This document shows, piece by piece, positions 1 through 10,689 of a stretch of DNA of 64,000 nucleotides. Source of the stretch: Thinopyrum elongatum (lineage: Eukaryota; Streptophyta; Magnoliopsida; Poales; Poaceae); contig CM022298.1 in assembly GCA_011799875.1 (NCBI GenBank), positions 284,653,395-284,717,394 of the forward strand, read 5' to 3'. The notes below the pieces were generated by a model. That model searched no databases. It saw only the letters and a program-made list of their open reading frames with translations, and was not told the origin of the DNA. Each line of letters opens with the position of its first letter. Position 1 is the stretch's first letter. Both the position numbers and the translations under genes were made by a program.

Positions 1-1053
1 TAACCACTTGATTGGTTGCTGCTAAATATAGCAGCAACGGCTCTTGTGGTTTAGGAGAGACTAAGGTGGGAACAGAGGAAAGGTAGGTCTTCAAATCTTG
101 TAGCATAGCGCCTACCTCCGGGGCCCACTCCACGAGCCCTGCCTTCTTCAAGATTTTGAAGAACGGCAAGGCGCATTCGGCGGACATGGAAATGAACCTG
201 CTCAGCGCGGCAACACATCCAGTCAAACGCCTAACGTCTTTAACTATCTTGGGTGCTTATATCTACTTGATAGCCTGGATCTTGTCGGGGTTGACCTCTA
301 TCCCCCGATGGGACACGAAGAAGCCAAGTAGCTTGCCGGAAGGAATGCCAAACACACACTTCTCCGGGTTCAGCTTCAAGTTGATCCTGCGCAGATTTGC
401 AAAGGTCTCTTCCAAGTCCTGAATGAGAGTCATTTTCTCCTTGATTTTGACCACTATATCATCCATGTAGGCTTCAATATTCTGTGCAGCTGGGACTCAA
501 AGCCAATCTGTACTGCTCTTGCAAAAGTAGATCTAGCGCTCTTCAACCCGAAGGGAATCCGTACAGAACATTACGTGCCACATGGGGTTATGAATGCGGT
601 CTTCTCTTCGTCTTCCTTGGACATGAAGATCTGGTGGTATCTAGAGTAGGCATCCAGGAAGGAAAGCATGTCACACCCGGAGGTGGAATCCACAATCTGG
701 TCGATGCGCGGCAAGGGGAATGAGTCCTTCGGGCATGCTTTGTTCAGATCTGTGAAATCTATGCAAAGCCTCCATTTCCCATTCGCCTTGCGCACCACCA
801 CTAGGATTGCTAACCACGTTGGATGCAATACTCCTCTGACCAAACCAGCTGCCTCGTGTTTCTTGATCTCCTCGGCAATAAACTACTGCCGCTCCAAAGC
901 TTGCTTCCGGACATTCTGCTTGACGGGCCGGGCATGTGGGCAGACAGCAAGGTGGTGCTCGATTACCTCCCTGGGAACACCGGGGATGTTAGATGGTTGC
1001 CAAGCAAACACATCGACATTTGCCGGCATGAAGGCCACGAGCGCGCTTTCCTA
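1..1053 (-). pseudogene. element A reverse transcriptase region, broken
   Basis: Reverse transcriptase copies the element RNA into DNA. Read from 1050 downwards, the frame opens with an FAWQPSNIPGVP motif, then the RT core with VRKANGKWRLCIDFTDLNKACP (about 780-720) and the YMDD catalytic box at 458-469, then the YRHRGI-type thumb near 300. Several single-base frameshifts and stops break it, including a TAG at 883-885 that element F shares. The window edge cuts it at the beginning of the first RNase H domain. The region is separated from the protease by a TAG at 1051-1053 that also occurs in B and F. Not functional as it stands. Confidence 0.85.
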
Positions 1054-1890
1054 TTTGTCGTCGAGGGTGGCACTGATGGTAAATGTACCATCAGCGCCAG
1101 CCAGCCCTGGCGGGACCTTCTTCACAGTGGATGCAGCAGCCTTGGATCTCTTGCTATTGGAACTCTCCGGCAAGTCATCAACAGGCACAGCGTACTCCGA
1201 AGAGGTATGCTTCCCGGGTTCCTTGCTAGCATCCTTGTTGGCTTTCTTCTTTTTCTTGCTTTCCTTGGCGGGAGCAGTGGCTTCCACGGCCTCTGCAACG
1301 ACTGCTTCCCGGTACATCTTGTCCATGCATATGATTGCGTCTTTCTTGTCTGATGGAATGGAAATGACGCCCATTGGCCCTGGCTTCATCAAAGTGTTGT
1401 AGGCATAGTGGGATGCCTCCAAGAATTTGACCAGGGCAAGGCGACCAAGGATTCCATTGTACGGCAGGGGGAGCTCAACCATATCAAACACGATCTTCTC
1501 AGTCTGGTAGTTTAACTCCCCCCTGAATGTTACCGGCAGTGTGATCTTCCCCTTAGGATGACTCCTGCCGGGGTTGATCCCTTGGAACGTACCAGTAACC
1601 TTGAGCTCTTCATCTCCTATCTAGAGTTTGCTGTTGACCTTCGGAGAAATCAGATTCTACCCGGCCCCGCTGTCAACCAACATCTTTGTGACCTTGAGGT
1701 TGCGGATCGTTGGTGAAACGAACAACGGCAAACACCCTACCGCGGTAGTGCGGTCAGGGTGATCCTCCTCATCAAAGATGATGGGCATGCGGAACCATTT
1801 GAGCAGCTTCCGAGAATCTACCGCTGGCTCCACGACATTGACCTCACGCGCCCACTTTTTAAGTTGGCGGTGAGAGGATTGCAAAGATGC
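1054..1890 (-). pseudogene. element A aspartic protease and PR-RT linker, broken
   Basis: Retropepsin-type protease that would process the Gag-Pol polyprotein. The active-site stretch MLVDSGAG is read at about 1680-1656, but the next codon is TAG where related copies have Leu, so the domain is truncated just after its catalytic Asp-Ser-Gly. Upstream (to about 1884) is the conserved block with SSHRQLKKWAREV and TTAVGCLPLFVSP. Downstream is a Lys/Ser/Ala-rich linker (about 1330-1100) that ends in LDDK followed by the amber codon at 1051-1053. Confidence 0.75.
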
Positions 1891-3999
1891 ACCCCCGTCA
1901 AGGCATAGGGCGTCAGTGGCTTTCTGGAACTCCTGCTCGCTGGTTTCTTCTTCATCTCCTTCGTCACTCTTGTCGTCGCAATCCTTCTTCTCACGGCCTT
2001 TCGCGGATTTCCCCTGATACTGAGGAGCCTTGCTGGGGCGACCTATTCTGCCTCCTCGGCCCTTCCCGCCAGCGCCATCTTGGTCTCTCTCCTTATCATG
2101 CTTCTCGTACTTAGCCCTCTGCTTCTTGATGAGTTGCTCAACAAGATGACACTCCTGAAGATCATGGCCCTTGGTCTGATGGATCTTGCAGTACGGCCCA
2201 TCACCCTTCCCAGCCTTCTCGGCAGCTGCAGCTTCCCGGCAATCAGTTCACACGGCAGCTTCCTTGCTGGGAACCTCGGACTTGGCCTTCTTGCTGGTAC
2301 TAGGTGCACTCGATCCTTCAACGTTCATCACCGCTTTATCCTTGTGCTTCTTGTTGTGCTTCTTGTTCTTCTTCTTCTAGATGGTGGCATTGTCGTCGTC
2401 CTCTGAGTCAATGTCGACGCCATCTTCTTCACCCGGGAGTCATCTCCCCTCTTCTACTTGGGCAAACTTATCCACCAGAGTGTATAGCTCATTCACAGTC
2501 TTGGGCAACCGAGCGTTCATTTTAGAATGTATCCGACGGTTGCGCACATTGGACTGGAACGCGGCTATCATAGCCGCCGGCTGGATGTCTGGAATATTCC
2601 TATGCACCCAGCTGAACCTCTGCATGTACTTCCGCAGACTCTCTCCTTCATTCTGCGGAAGGAGCTGCAAGTCGCTAGGCCGCCCTGGTTGTTGATGGCC
2701 GCCCATGAAGGCGCCAACAAACTCATGGCACGGGTCAGCCCAGGTCGAGATGGAATTCTCCGGCAAGTGCATCAGCCAAGACCTCACATTTGGCTTGAGT
2801 GCCAAAGGGAAGTAGTTGGCGAACACCTTCTCGTCTCTTCCCCCGGCAGCTTGAACAGCGATGGTGTAGATGCTCAAGAACTCTGTCGGGTTCAATCTTA
2901 CATCTTACTTCTTTGGTATTTCTGGCTTGAACGTGCGAGCAGATGGCCAACGGACTTGCCACAGCTCGCGAGTGAAGGTGGGGCACCCAACCTCGAAAGG
3001 TAGGTACCCACCTTCACCAGGCATGGGATCGTCGACGTCGGGGCAATTGTGCCTATCAGACTGGCGTTGGGTTTCGCGGCATCGTTCGATGGTGACGCGC
3101 GCGTCTTCCCTCCGCCTGTCTCCCAGGACTTGCCGCTGGTCTCGTCGTGCTCGAGGATCGGACGAAGCCATCGATACGTCACCTGGTTCTTGGTCGCGTG
3201 GCTCTGGCTGCGGCCCCTGCGCTGGCTGCCACGGAGGGGATTGCACTGTGGGGGTGGCCCCTTCGGTACGACCAGCGGCTCGGGCCGTTGTCGCCGCTTG
3301 CGGAGGCCGTGACGGGCCTACTCGCTATGATCCTCCCGCATCAGTGAAACCAATCCGGCTCTGAATGGTGGCTCTCCACTCATCCATTTGATCAGCCATC
3401 GGCGGAAATCTCAACAGGAGTTGGGCCCGCGGCGTGGCCTCCGAAGCAGTGCTTGGCATAGACGACGACGTAGACCGCAACGTCGCCTGGCTTCTGATGG
3501 TGCCGGTAGTGGCAGTGCCATGCTCTCATCACCGGGAGCCAGTCGCCAGGGTGGCGTGGTGATGAGGTGGATGTGCTTGTGGATCGGCGGCTCTGTTCGG
3601 TGCATCGGCTTAGCCAACCCGTCCTGGGGGTGGCGTGTGCCCTGCGGCCGCACCCGCAGCGGGGGCGGCCAAAGGGTTGCGGCTCGCTACAGGGCGAGCG
3701 CCACCGCTGTGGCTGCGTCCTTCGGTGGGGTGGAGAGGCGTGGACGGGATGATCTCCCCTCTCAAACCTTGTGGAGCGTGGACGCTGAGATGTTGTTGGC
3801 GCTGTCCTTCTCCGGTGCCTCCTGCTCCCGTTTTGGCTATAGGGGAGGTGGTGATGACGCTGCCTGCGCCGGCCATGTCCCCCGCAGCGTCCACGTCCCC
3901 ATGCTCCCCCGTAGTCTCCACGGCGTCGGCGGCCGCTTGCGAAGGGGCCTTTGCGGTGGACGGGTGAGCTGGGGCACAGGGTTTCTTCTTGGGCATCAT
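1891..3999 (-). pseudogene. element A gag, broken by frameshifts
   Basis: Structural Gag polyprotein. The likely start is the ATG at 3999 or 3996 (minus), where the protein begins MPKKKPCAPAHPS, like the starts of F and C. A long Ala/Pro/Gly-rich low-complexity N-terminus follows, then an RDQRQVLGDRRREDARVTIE segment (about 3150) and the capsid-like block EFLSIYTIAVQAAGGRDEK (about 2895-2830) with SWLMHLPENSIS (about 2780). The nucleocapsid end carries the unusual YCKIHQTKGHD zinc-knuckle motif near 2200-2160. Reading frames change several times, so no intact protein is possible. Confidence 0.8.
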
Positions 4000-4082
4000 G
4001 GATGATGAAGCCGTCGATGAAGAAAACGATGATGAAGATGACGCGCTGCTTGTACTCTCGGGTTCGCGCAAGCGCTTCCCCC

Positions 4083-4100
4083 TTCCTGGCGCGCCAAAGA
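4083..4100 (-). other. primer-binding site of element A
   Basis: Immediately inside the 5' LTR the minus strand reads TCTTTGGCGCGCCAGG. The same sequence, with small changes, follows the 5' LTRs of B, C and F. The TGG start fits pairing with a tRNA CCA end; from memory the sequence suits a tRNA-Arg, which I could not check. Confidence 0.65.
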
Positions 4101-5018
4101 TGTCGTGGGAAAACACGGCCACCAATGGAGCCATCGGCCCCTTGGGGTTTGGCAGGGGGGAAGGACGCATTACACAAAGAGCGGAGGGCGCGGAGCAGCA
4201 TGACAGCGATCACACGGGCAGTTTTTACCCAGGTTCGGGCCGCCGCGAGGCGTAAAACCCTACTCCTGCTTTGATGGATTGATGAGAGGACCATGGTGGA
4301 GACACAGCGCTCTAGCCCGGCAAGGTCGCCTCGGGGCGAGAGCTGCTATGCGCGTATGAGTGTACAAGGGTCCGAATACTTTCTAACGTTGCCATGGCCC
4401 TCCTTTTATAGATCAAGGGGTCACCACAAAGGCAAATCAGTCATTGCGTACTGATTAGATAGCAAACAGTGCTATCATACCTAACTCTGTAGACAGGACA
4501 GAGTGCATTAAATGCACCGCTTAGTGTCACATCGTAGCGTAGCCCGGCAAGCCTTGCCGTGACGTTCGGCCACCTTCTCGTCTGCCTGCGTGACACGTCC
4601 CTGGACAGGTGTCATTTGGAGGTGATTTCCTCTAGAAGCGGCTGCCACGTGCCAAATAACGGCCACTTAGCCACTTGGGTGCTCGACACCGCACCGATTG
4701 ATGACTTGCGTTGCTGTGAGGTGGAGTTGTGGAGCCTTGGCGGGGTAATCCGCCCTCGGTGTCCCCGGCAAGCCTGCTGGGGCAATCTTGAGACTTGTCT
4801 TCGGAGCAACGTCGTCCCCACCAGGCTCGCCTGCCCGGCAAGGGAGGTTTTTCCTTAGTGGTATCTTGCTCCTTTGGTTGGCCTTGGTCTTCTTGATCTG
4901 CCCTTCGATTTCTCAAAGAGCTGATCTCTTCTGCTTGGTCTGGTCTCGAATGCTGCAATCCTTGTTCTTGAGCCTGTGTACAGTCTGGTCAACACACCTG
5001 GGGTTTGTTGCACTGACA
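4101..5018 (-). repeat. 5' LTR of element A
   Basis: 918-bp LTR in minus orientation with TG/CA ends (TGTCAGTGCAACAAACC at its start, CCCACGACA at its end). It contains a TATA box (minus CTATAAAAGGAGG near 4410-4391) and the conserved block AAAACCCTACTCCTGCTTTG / TTTTTACCCAGGTTCGGGCC (plus-strand reading, 4210-4275) found in all the Tat LTRs here, presumably R/U5 sequence. Several CGGCAAG motifs are present. Confidence 0.85.
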
Positions 5019-7468
5019 CCAGGCTATCCCTCTACCCCCACACACCTCCTGTTATTCTTCGGCTAAGTCAGCCACACCCCACACTCGAAGTAGTCAACCC
5101 TCGTACTCCCGTCCACATGTGACTACACTGCCTCATCTTCCTCGGCTCCTGTTCGTTCTCTTCCGAGGCCTCGTCGTCGTCCTCCGCCTTGGTGCACTCA
5201 CCGCGGCGCCGCCCTTTGGCATTGTCAACATGGTCAAAAACAGAGAGGAATTAGGAGATGACTATACATCGAGAGGATGACAATAGGCACCCACCAGGGT
5301 CATGGCAATACACAAGCAAGTGCATCCTTTATTACAAGAAAAATGCTTCCTCCTAATGGTTTCCTGACATCTGGGTCGCACGCCATTGTCAACAAAGTCA
5401 ATAAGCAAGGTAATTGCACAAAGAGCGGCTGACACTAGGGACCCAACAGCTCGCGCAGTTTTTTTTCTTGTTTCTGGGACGGAGTAGGGTATCGACAAGG
5501 CTATGCGAGCTATGGCCCGTCTAGCCCAGGCTTTTATTTCATATGTTTACCACATGACCAGCCCAGTTGTTTTTTTTCTTTCTAAAAATGGCTAGCCCAG
5601 CTTTTTTGTTTTTTGAAGAATACCCAATGTAGGCCTACTTGCTTTTCTCTGCCCTACTAGGCCGGAAATCTTTCAAGACGAGGAGGGATGCATTCGGCTT
5701 GCCGAGAAAATGAGCCGTGAATTAAAAAAAAATACATCAAACATGCAATTAGTTTCAAATTACTTTTTTTTTTGGATTTTGATATTTTAAATTTCATTGT
5801 TGTTTTGCAGGTAAAATTTCACTGTTTTTTACGGGTAAAAATGTCAATGCATTTTAAATTAATGTATGTTTAATTTTTAAATTAATTTGAATCTGGCTAG
5901 AAATTTCGGGCTGTATGCTGTTTGCGACAGATTTGGAGGCTGAATTGTGGTCCTACTAGGTTGATGTGTACGCAAGGCTTTGTCAACTTAGTCCACAAAT
6001 GATTCTCGCAGTAGTGACTGTTGGATGTTAATCCAATGGCTGTCCTGCTTTTTCAATCTCTGATCTTCCTGCTCGAGCCGCCCAAACCAGCGCCGGCGGG
6101 ACCGCCTGCTCCCGCCTCCCATGGCCGACTGTGCTGCCGCACAGGCCTCACCGCCCCACCCTACTCCCATCACTGGCCAGGCCATTCCTCTACTCACCCA
6201 CACATCCTGTTATTCTCTGCGATGGCAGCCGAACCTGTAAACCCTCGTACTCTCCTTCACATGGGCAACCACTAGCGAGTCTTCCCCGGCTCCGGGTCAT
6301 TCCCTTCCTAGTCCTTGCCGTCGTCCACTGCATTGGTGTTCTCAGCGCGGCATGATCAACGTAGTCAACAAACGACAGCCATCGGAAGAGGGATGTACGT
6401 GGAGCGGCTGACAGTAGGGACCCACATGGTCCATGGCCGCATGCAAGCAAGTGCCTCCTTATTATGCGAAAAATAGTTCCTCCCATTGACAGGCGGGACC
6501 CACCAGCTACGTATTCACACGCAAGGAAGTGCCTCCTTATTATGCGGGAAAAAAGTTTCCTCCCCCTTACAGCTGAGACACAGCAGCTACATCTTCGCAC
6601 GCAAGGAAGTGCCTCCTTATTACACGTAAAAAAATGATTTCTCCCACTGCTAGCTAGGACCCACCAGGTTTGGAGGCTTACTGGTGGGCCTACTAAGTTG
6701 ACGCGTATGCACGGCTTTGTCAACTTAGTCAACAATCGACTCTACCAGCGTGAGACCATTAGATGTCAATCCAGCGGCCATCGTGCTTCCTCAATCTCTG
6801 ATCTTGCTGCTCCAGCCGACTAATCCAGCGCCGGTGGGATCGCCCAATCTCGCCTCCTATGGCCGTCTATGCTGCCGCGCACGCCTCACCGCTTGACCCT
6901 ACTCCCATCGCTGGCCTGGCCATCCGTCTACTCACCCACACCTCATGTTATTCTCTGGCGACAGGAGCCTCACACCGTAGTCGAACCAGTAAATTCCCGT
7001 ACTCCCCTCCATGTGGGAAACAACTACCGAGTCTTCCCCGGCTTCGGGTCATTCCCTTCCTAGGCCTTATGTCGTCCACCACCTTGGTGCTCTGGGCAAG
7101 GCGTGGTCAACATGGTCAACGAATGACATCCATCAGTAGAGGACTATACGTGGAGAGGATGATAGCTGGGTCCACGGTCGCATGCAAGAAAGTGTCTCCT
7201 TATTACGTGCAATATATTGATTCCTCCACCTGACAGCGGGGACCCATCGGAAGGGTCACTGTATTTCACGAAAAAAAGTCCCCCCTGCATACAGCTGGGA
7301 CCCACCAGCTATATCTTCGCACACAAGGAAGTGCCTCCTTATTATGTGGAAAAGAAATGCTTTCTTTCCCTGACAGCTGGGACCCACTAGATACATCTTC
7401 GCACGGAAGGAAGTGCCTCCTTATTACGTGCAAAAAATTCATGCCCCCTGATAGCTAGGACCCACCAG
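5019..7468. repeat. three ~740-800 bp tandem units with nested ~80-bp repeats
   Basis: The stretch starting GGAGGCTGAATTGTGG at 5935 reappears, diverged, at 6671, and the CTCACCCACAC..CTGTTATTCT block occurs near 5035, 6190 and 6935. This gives a partial unit (5019-5934), a full unit of about 736 bp (5935-6670) and a third of about 800 bp (6671-7468). Each contains a smaller repeat of about 75-80 bp built on AAGTGCCTCCTTATTA then ACAGCTGGGACCCACCAGCTAC (for example near 5315, 6445, 6522, 6605, 7190, 7325 and 7405). Open frames here are short and look like chance; I see no gene. Confidence 0.8.
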
Positions 7469-7689
7469 GTCGAAGCGTACGTAGCGTTATCTGTCTGGTC
7501 GCGAACATGTATGTACATAGTGGTCGATCGGTCTCTCGACAGCGATGAACCGTGGCCGATTAAGGAGCGACACGTGTCATAGTAGAGTCGCTGACGCAGC
7601 ATGTCACGCAGTCCCATCTATATCATCTACACGTACCTATAACCACACAGCAAGAAAGTAAATACGGCTATGTACGTACATACGGGCGG

Positions 7690-8450
7690 GGTCTTGAATG
7701 CGTACAGCGACAACGTCCTGTTCATTGGCTAGGTCGGAATAGATGAAACAATGTCGTGTTCATCGGGAGACAACCGACTGGGTCAGAATGCGTCATGTTC
7801 ATCGGGAGCCAAGCAGACTAGGTCGGAATGTGTCCTGTTCATCGAGAGCCAACCGGCTTGGACGTAACAGCCGAAACGGGGTTCTATTCATCAACTCGGG
7901 GTCTGGCATACCGCAAAATGGGGAAAACGGGCTTCTCTTCGACCACCTACAGTGGAAACAGGTTCCTGTTCATTGGGAGGGGTGTGGCGTACCGCAAAAC
8001 AGAGGAAACATACTTCTCTTCGAGCGCCCATGGTCGAAACAAGGTCCTATTCATCGGGAGGGGTGTGGCGTACCACAAAACGGGGCTCCACGGGCTATTG
8101 TTCATCCACCACCAACTTCCTCCAGCCTCCATCTGCTACTGTTCATCCACCGGCGACTTCCTCTAGCCTCCACTAGCCAATGTTCATCCATGGGCTACTG
8201 ATTATCTAGCCTCCACCGGCTACTGTTCATCCAGCCTCCACGGGGTCTTGTTCATCCACGCCCATCCGGCTGGGTATGGCATACTACGGCACAACCTCCT
8301 CGGGGTCCAGTTTATCCAGTGGCAACCGCCTAATACCACTGGGTCCTATTCATCCAATGGCAACTGCCTACACATGGCCAGGGTCTTGTTCATCCATCCC
8401 CCACCAGGAAGTGTTCATCCATAGAGAATCAACCGGCTAGACTCACCACA
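7690..8450. repeat. degenerate TGTTCATC minisatellite
   Basis: About 20 copies of (C/T)TGTTCATC or close variants recur every 25-60 bp, linked by phrases such as GGTGTGGCGTACC, CAACCGGCT and CTAGCCTCCAC. Unit length is irregular and neighbours are diverged. It lies between the large tandem units and the right end of the CACTA-like element, where such transposons carry subterminal repeats. Short open frames across it (such as 7743-8201) only mirror the repeat. Confidence 0.75.
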
Positions 8451-8534
8451 TCTGGACTTGTTATATGTATCGCGCAGGCGATAGCACGGGCACTGTTCAT
8501 CTAGAGGAAACCCAACCGGTTAGCTATGTCTCAC

Positions 8535-8740
8535 ACGAGGGTTCGATCGGCTTTAGTAAGCAGCAGCAACTATCGATCGGGTTCAGTTAGCAGCGAAGCA
8601 GTCGGTTGGGTTTAGTTAGCAGTGAAGGAGTCACTTGGGTTCCGTTCGAAGTGAAGGGATCGATTGATCGGCTTCGGTACATAGCAGTGCAATCGCTTGG
8701 GTTCAGTAAGCAAACGCCTCACTCGGGTTCAGTTATAAAG
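8535..8740. repeat. GGGTTCAGTTAGCAG direct-repeat array
   Basis: Five or six imperfect copies of a unit close to TCGGTTGGGTTCAGTTAGCAGCGAAG spaced about 35-45 bp apart, following the TGTTCATC array. Non-coding subterminal sequence of the same DNA transposon. Confidence 0.65.
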
Positions 8741-8855
8741 AACACGGCTTGCACCATGCACGCGTACGAGAGAGAAACACGCAAACCACACTACATCGCT
8801 TGGCCCCGACCACCCACCGTAACCGAGAACTCTGTGAAAATTTCCTCGCCCTCAC

Positions 8856-9094
8856 TTCTACCATGATTTTTTTATATCATGGACGGCCCAAAGAATGTCA
8901 TGCAGGTGCATCTCCGGCCCACCCAGGACGAAAAGCCCATTTTCTGTCATGATTTTTTGTTATAGAAGTAGGAGCTCACCACATCTATGATGATAACCAT
9001 TTTTGTCACAATTATCGTCATAGAAATGTCATAACCATGCTATAAAAAGTTTTCGTTCGGGCCATAATGTCATGGATGTGTCTTTTTTGTAGTG
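8856..9094. repeat. subterminal region and right TIR of the CACTA-like element
   Basis: Contains several TGTCATGA / ATGTCAT motifs on both strands, ending in the terminal TTTTTTGTAGTG (9083-9094). Repeated short transposase-binding motifs next to the TIR are typical of CACTA transposons. Confidence 0.65.
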
Positions 9095-9097
9095 ATA

Positions 9098-9900
9098 TAC
9101 TCTGTTGATAATGTGGCATGCAGTATCAATGGCTTTAGGCCACCACTTTCATGGTGTTGTATATTAATCAAACGTAGTGCGTGCCATTTCAGTGAGAGTC
9201 ATGTTCTTGCGCTCCATGACGACATTCTGCTAAGGGGTGTATGGAGCTCATAGCTCATCAGTGATGCCAAGAACATCAAGATAAGTGTCGAGCTTAGTAT
9301 TCTTGAACTCGGTGCCGTTGTCACTCCTGATGTGCTTGATCTTGAAGCCATAGTTGGTCATGGCACAGTTGGCAATCAGCCTGAAGTCATCCTGCACTTT
9401 AGTCTTATACATGATTACGTGAACCCAAGTGTACTGATAATAATCATCAACAATTATGAAGCCATATAGATGAGCATTAATGGTAAGCATAGAGTAATGA
9501 GTAGGGCCAAATAAGTCCATGTGTAGTAGCTTGAAGGGACGAGTGGTTGTCATGATTGTCTTTGAGCGATACTTTGCCCTAGTCATCTTCCTAGCTTCAC
9601 AAGCACCACATAGATGATCCTTCTTGAACTCAAACTCTTGATCCCCATGACGTGTTTCTTCTTCACAAGGGTGTGCAAGTTCCTCATGCCCGCATGCCCT
9701 AGTCGTCGATGCCAAAGCCAACATTCTGAAGCTTTTGCTAGAAGACATGTGGCAAGTTGTGGTTGCTAGAGAAATGTACCATGTACAAGTCACCTCTTTG
9801 ATAACCTTCGAAGACTTAAGATTTGTCATAAGACACTAGCACAAGACAACGGTATTTGCCAAAGATGATAATCATATCAAGATCACAAAGCATTGAGACT
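9098..9900 (-). pseudogene. element G Copia integrase, broken
   Basis: Integrase of Copia element G. Reading from 9830 down: a CGACEARKM segment that supplies the zinc-binding cysteines, LLHMDLFGP with the first catalytic Asp (about 9520), IIVDDYYQYTWVHV, then IRSDNGTEFKN with the second Asp (about 9330). The third acidic residue is visible in another stretch of the same frame (NVVMERKN, about 9215-9195) after a stop at 9248-9250. The GAG-pre-integrase HRRLGHAGMRNLH motif is in a different frame near 9710-9680, so at least one frameshift exists. Confidence 0.8.
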
Positions 9901-10039
9901 AACTTTAGGTTTAATCCAAGGGATTCGACAAGCATCACTTTGTCCATGTGCGGATCCTTTGAGATTGCAACCCTACCTAGACCCAATACCTTGCTTTTCC
10001 CAGTATCGGCAAATGTGATATGACTTTATGTGGATGGAC

Positions 10040-10575
10040 GGAGAGTTCAGTCCATCAATAAGCTTCGATCACCAATCATATGGTTATTACAACCACTGTC
10101 CAAGATCCACTCAATAGCTTTTGGAAGTGTACCCTACAATGAGTTAGTTGGATAGGCTTCACCAAGACAATTGTGAAGGACAAACTTTTGACGATAAACA
10201 CTTTCATTAAATGTATGTTTCTTGGAGGATATGACATGGCGATCATCAAGAAACCCATGGACGAAATAAATGGTAAGGCCATTTTGACATTTTATCTTGC
10301 GTCCAACAAGATTGTTCAGTTCTGCACCATTATCTTCAGAACCAAATGAAAATTGGTCGAGACCTATCCCTACACGAAAGATTAGCACTTTGGTCCATAG
10401 CAGATGTGAAGTACAATCATAGACTTCCAAACATCATCAAAAGGATATGCATTCTCGAAGCATTTTGCATGGATATGATATGGAACTAAGAACATAGTAA
10501 GATCATTTGGGAATTTTATCATGTGCCCCACAAGTTTACTTAGGTCTCCAGCATTGTCTTCTGTACCCAATGCAC
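10040..10575 (-). pseudogene. element G protease active site and duplicated linker
   Basis: The Copia protease signature WILDSGCNNHMIGD is read on the minus strand at about 10120-10070. Just upstream are two related blocks of about 65 residues (10430-10134 and 10570-10382), each with a G(S/T)EDN...L..LVG..IK..N.LT pattern followed by a FVLHNC- or IVLHIC-like end, so the gag-protease linker appears internally duplicated. Frame changes separate the blocks. Function of the duplicated segment is unknown to me. Confidence 0.6.
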
Positions 10576-10689
10576 TTTGGTTGGAGAACCGTCCCTACAA
10601 GAGAAGTTAATTCTTCATAACCACCCACATCTGAAGGGGTGGCTTAGAAGCAATGAGTCTAACTGCAACGTAAGAGAATTTTGGCTTTG

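Larger units (their letters stand above)
1..5018 (-). mobile_element. Tat/Retand-type gypsy element A, left-truncated by the window
   Basis: Minus-strand Ty3/gypsy element: the 5' LTR is at the right (4101-5018), followed leftwards by primer-binding site, gag, protease and RT, running off the window at the start of RNase H. RT, gag and aspartic protease motifs match those of elements B, C, D and F in this window. Its LTR resembles that of F, so A and F look like one subfamily. It is inserted in the CACTA-like element to its right; the bases next to the LTR (CCAGG, 5019-5023) should be one copy of its target duplication, with the partner outside the window. Confidence 0.85.
5019..9094. mobile_element. 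CACTA-like DNA transposon, right-hand part
   Basis: The right end reads TGTCTTTTTTGTAGTG, i.e. CACTACAAAAAAG on the minus strand, a CACTA-type terminal inverted repeat. The last 240 bp are rich in TGTCATGA-like subterminal motifs. No transposase is visible in this part, only non-coding tandem repeats. Element A cuts it on the left, so the other end and any transposase would lie outside the window. It interrupts Copia element G; ATA at 9095-9097 is a candidate 3-bp target duplication. A non-CACTA DNA transposon with a similar end cannot be excluded. Confidence 0.65.

Noticed and set aside
2080..2406. Leucine-rich plus-strand frame resembling a membrane protein
   Set aside because: Shadow of the minus-strand gag; the same effect is seen opposite gag in F, B and C.
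6859..7233. 124-residue open frame
   Set aside because: Lies in a tandem repeat; the neighbouring unit has a different, broken frame, so it is not conserved as protein.
7690..8450. Regular short repeats that might be taken for a CRISPR-like array
   Set aside because: Units are degenerate, unequally spaced and imperfect, no cas-type genes exist, and the context is a plant DNA transposon.
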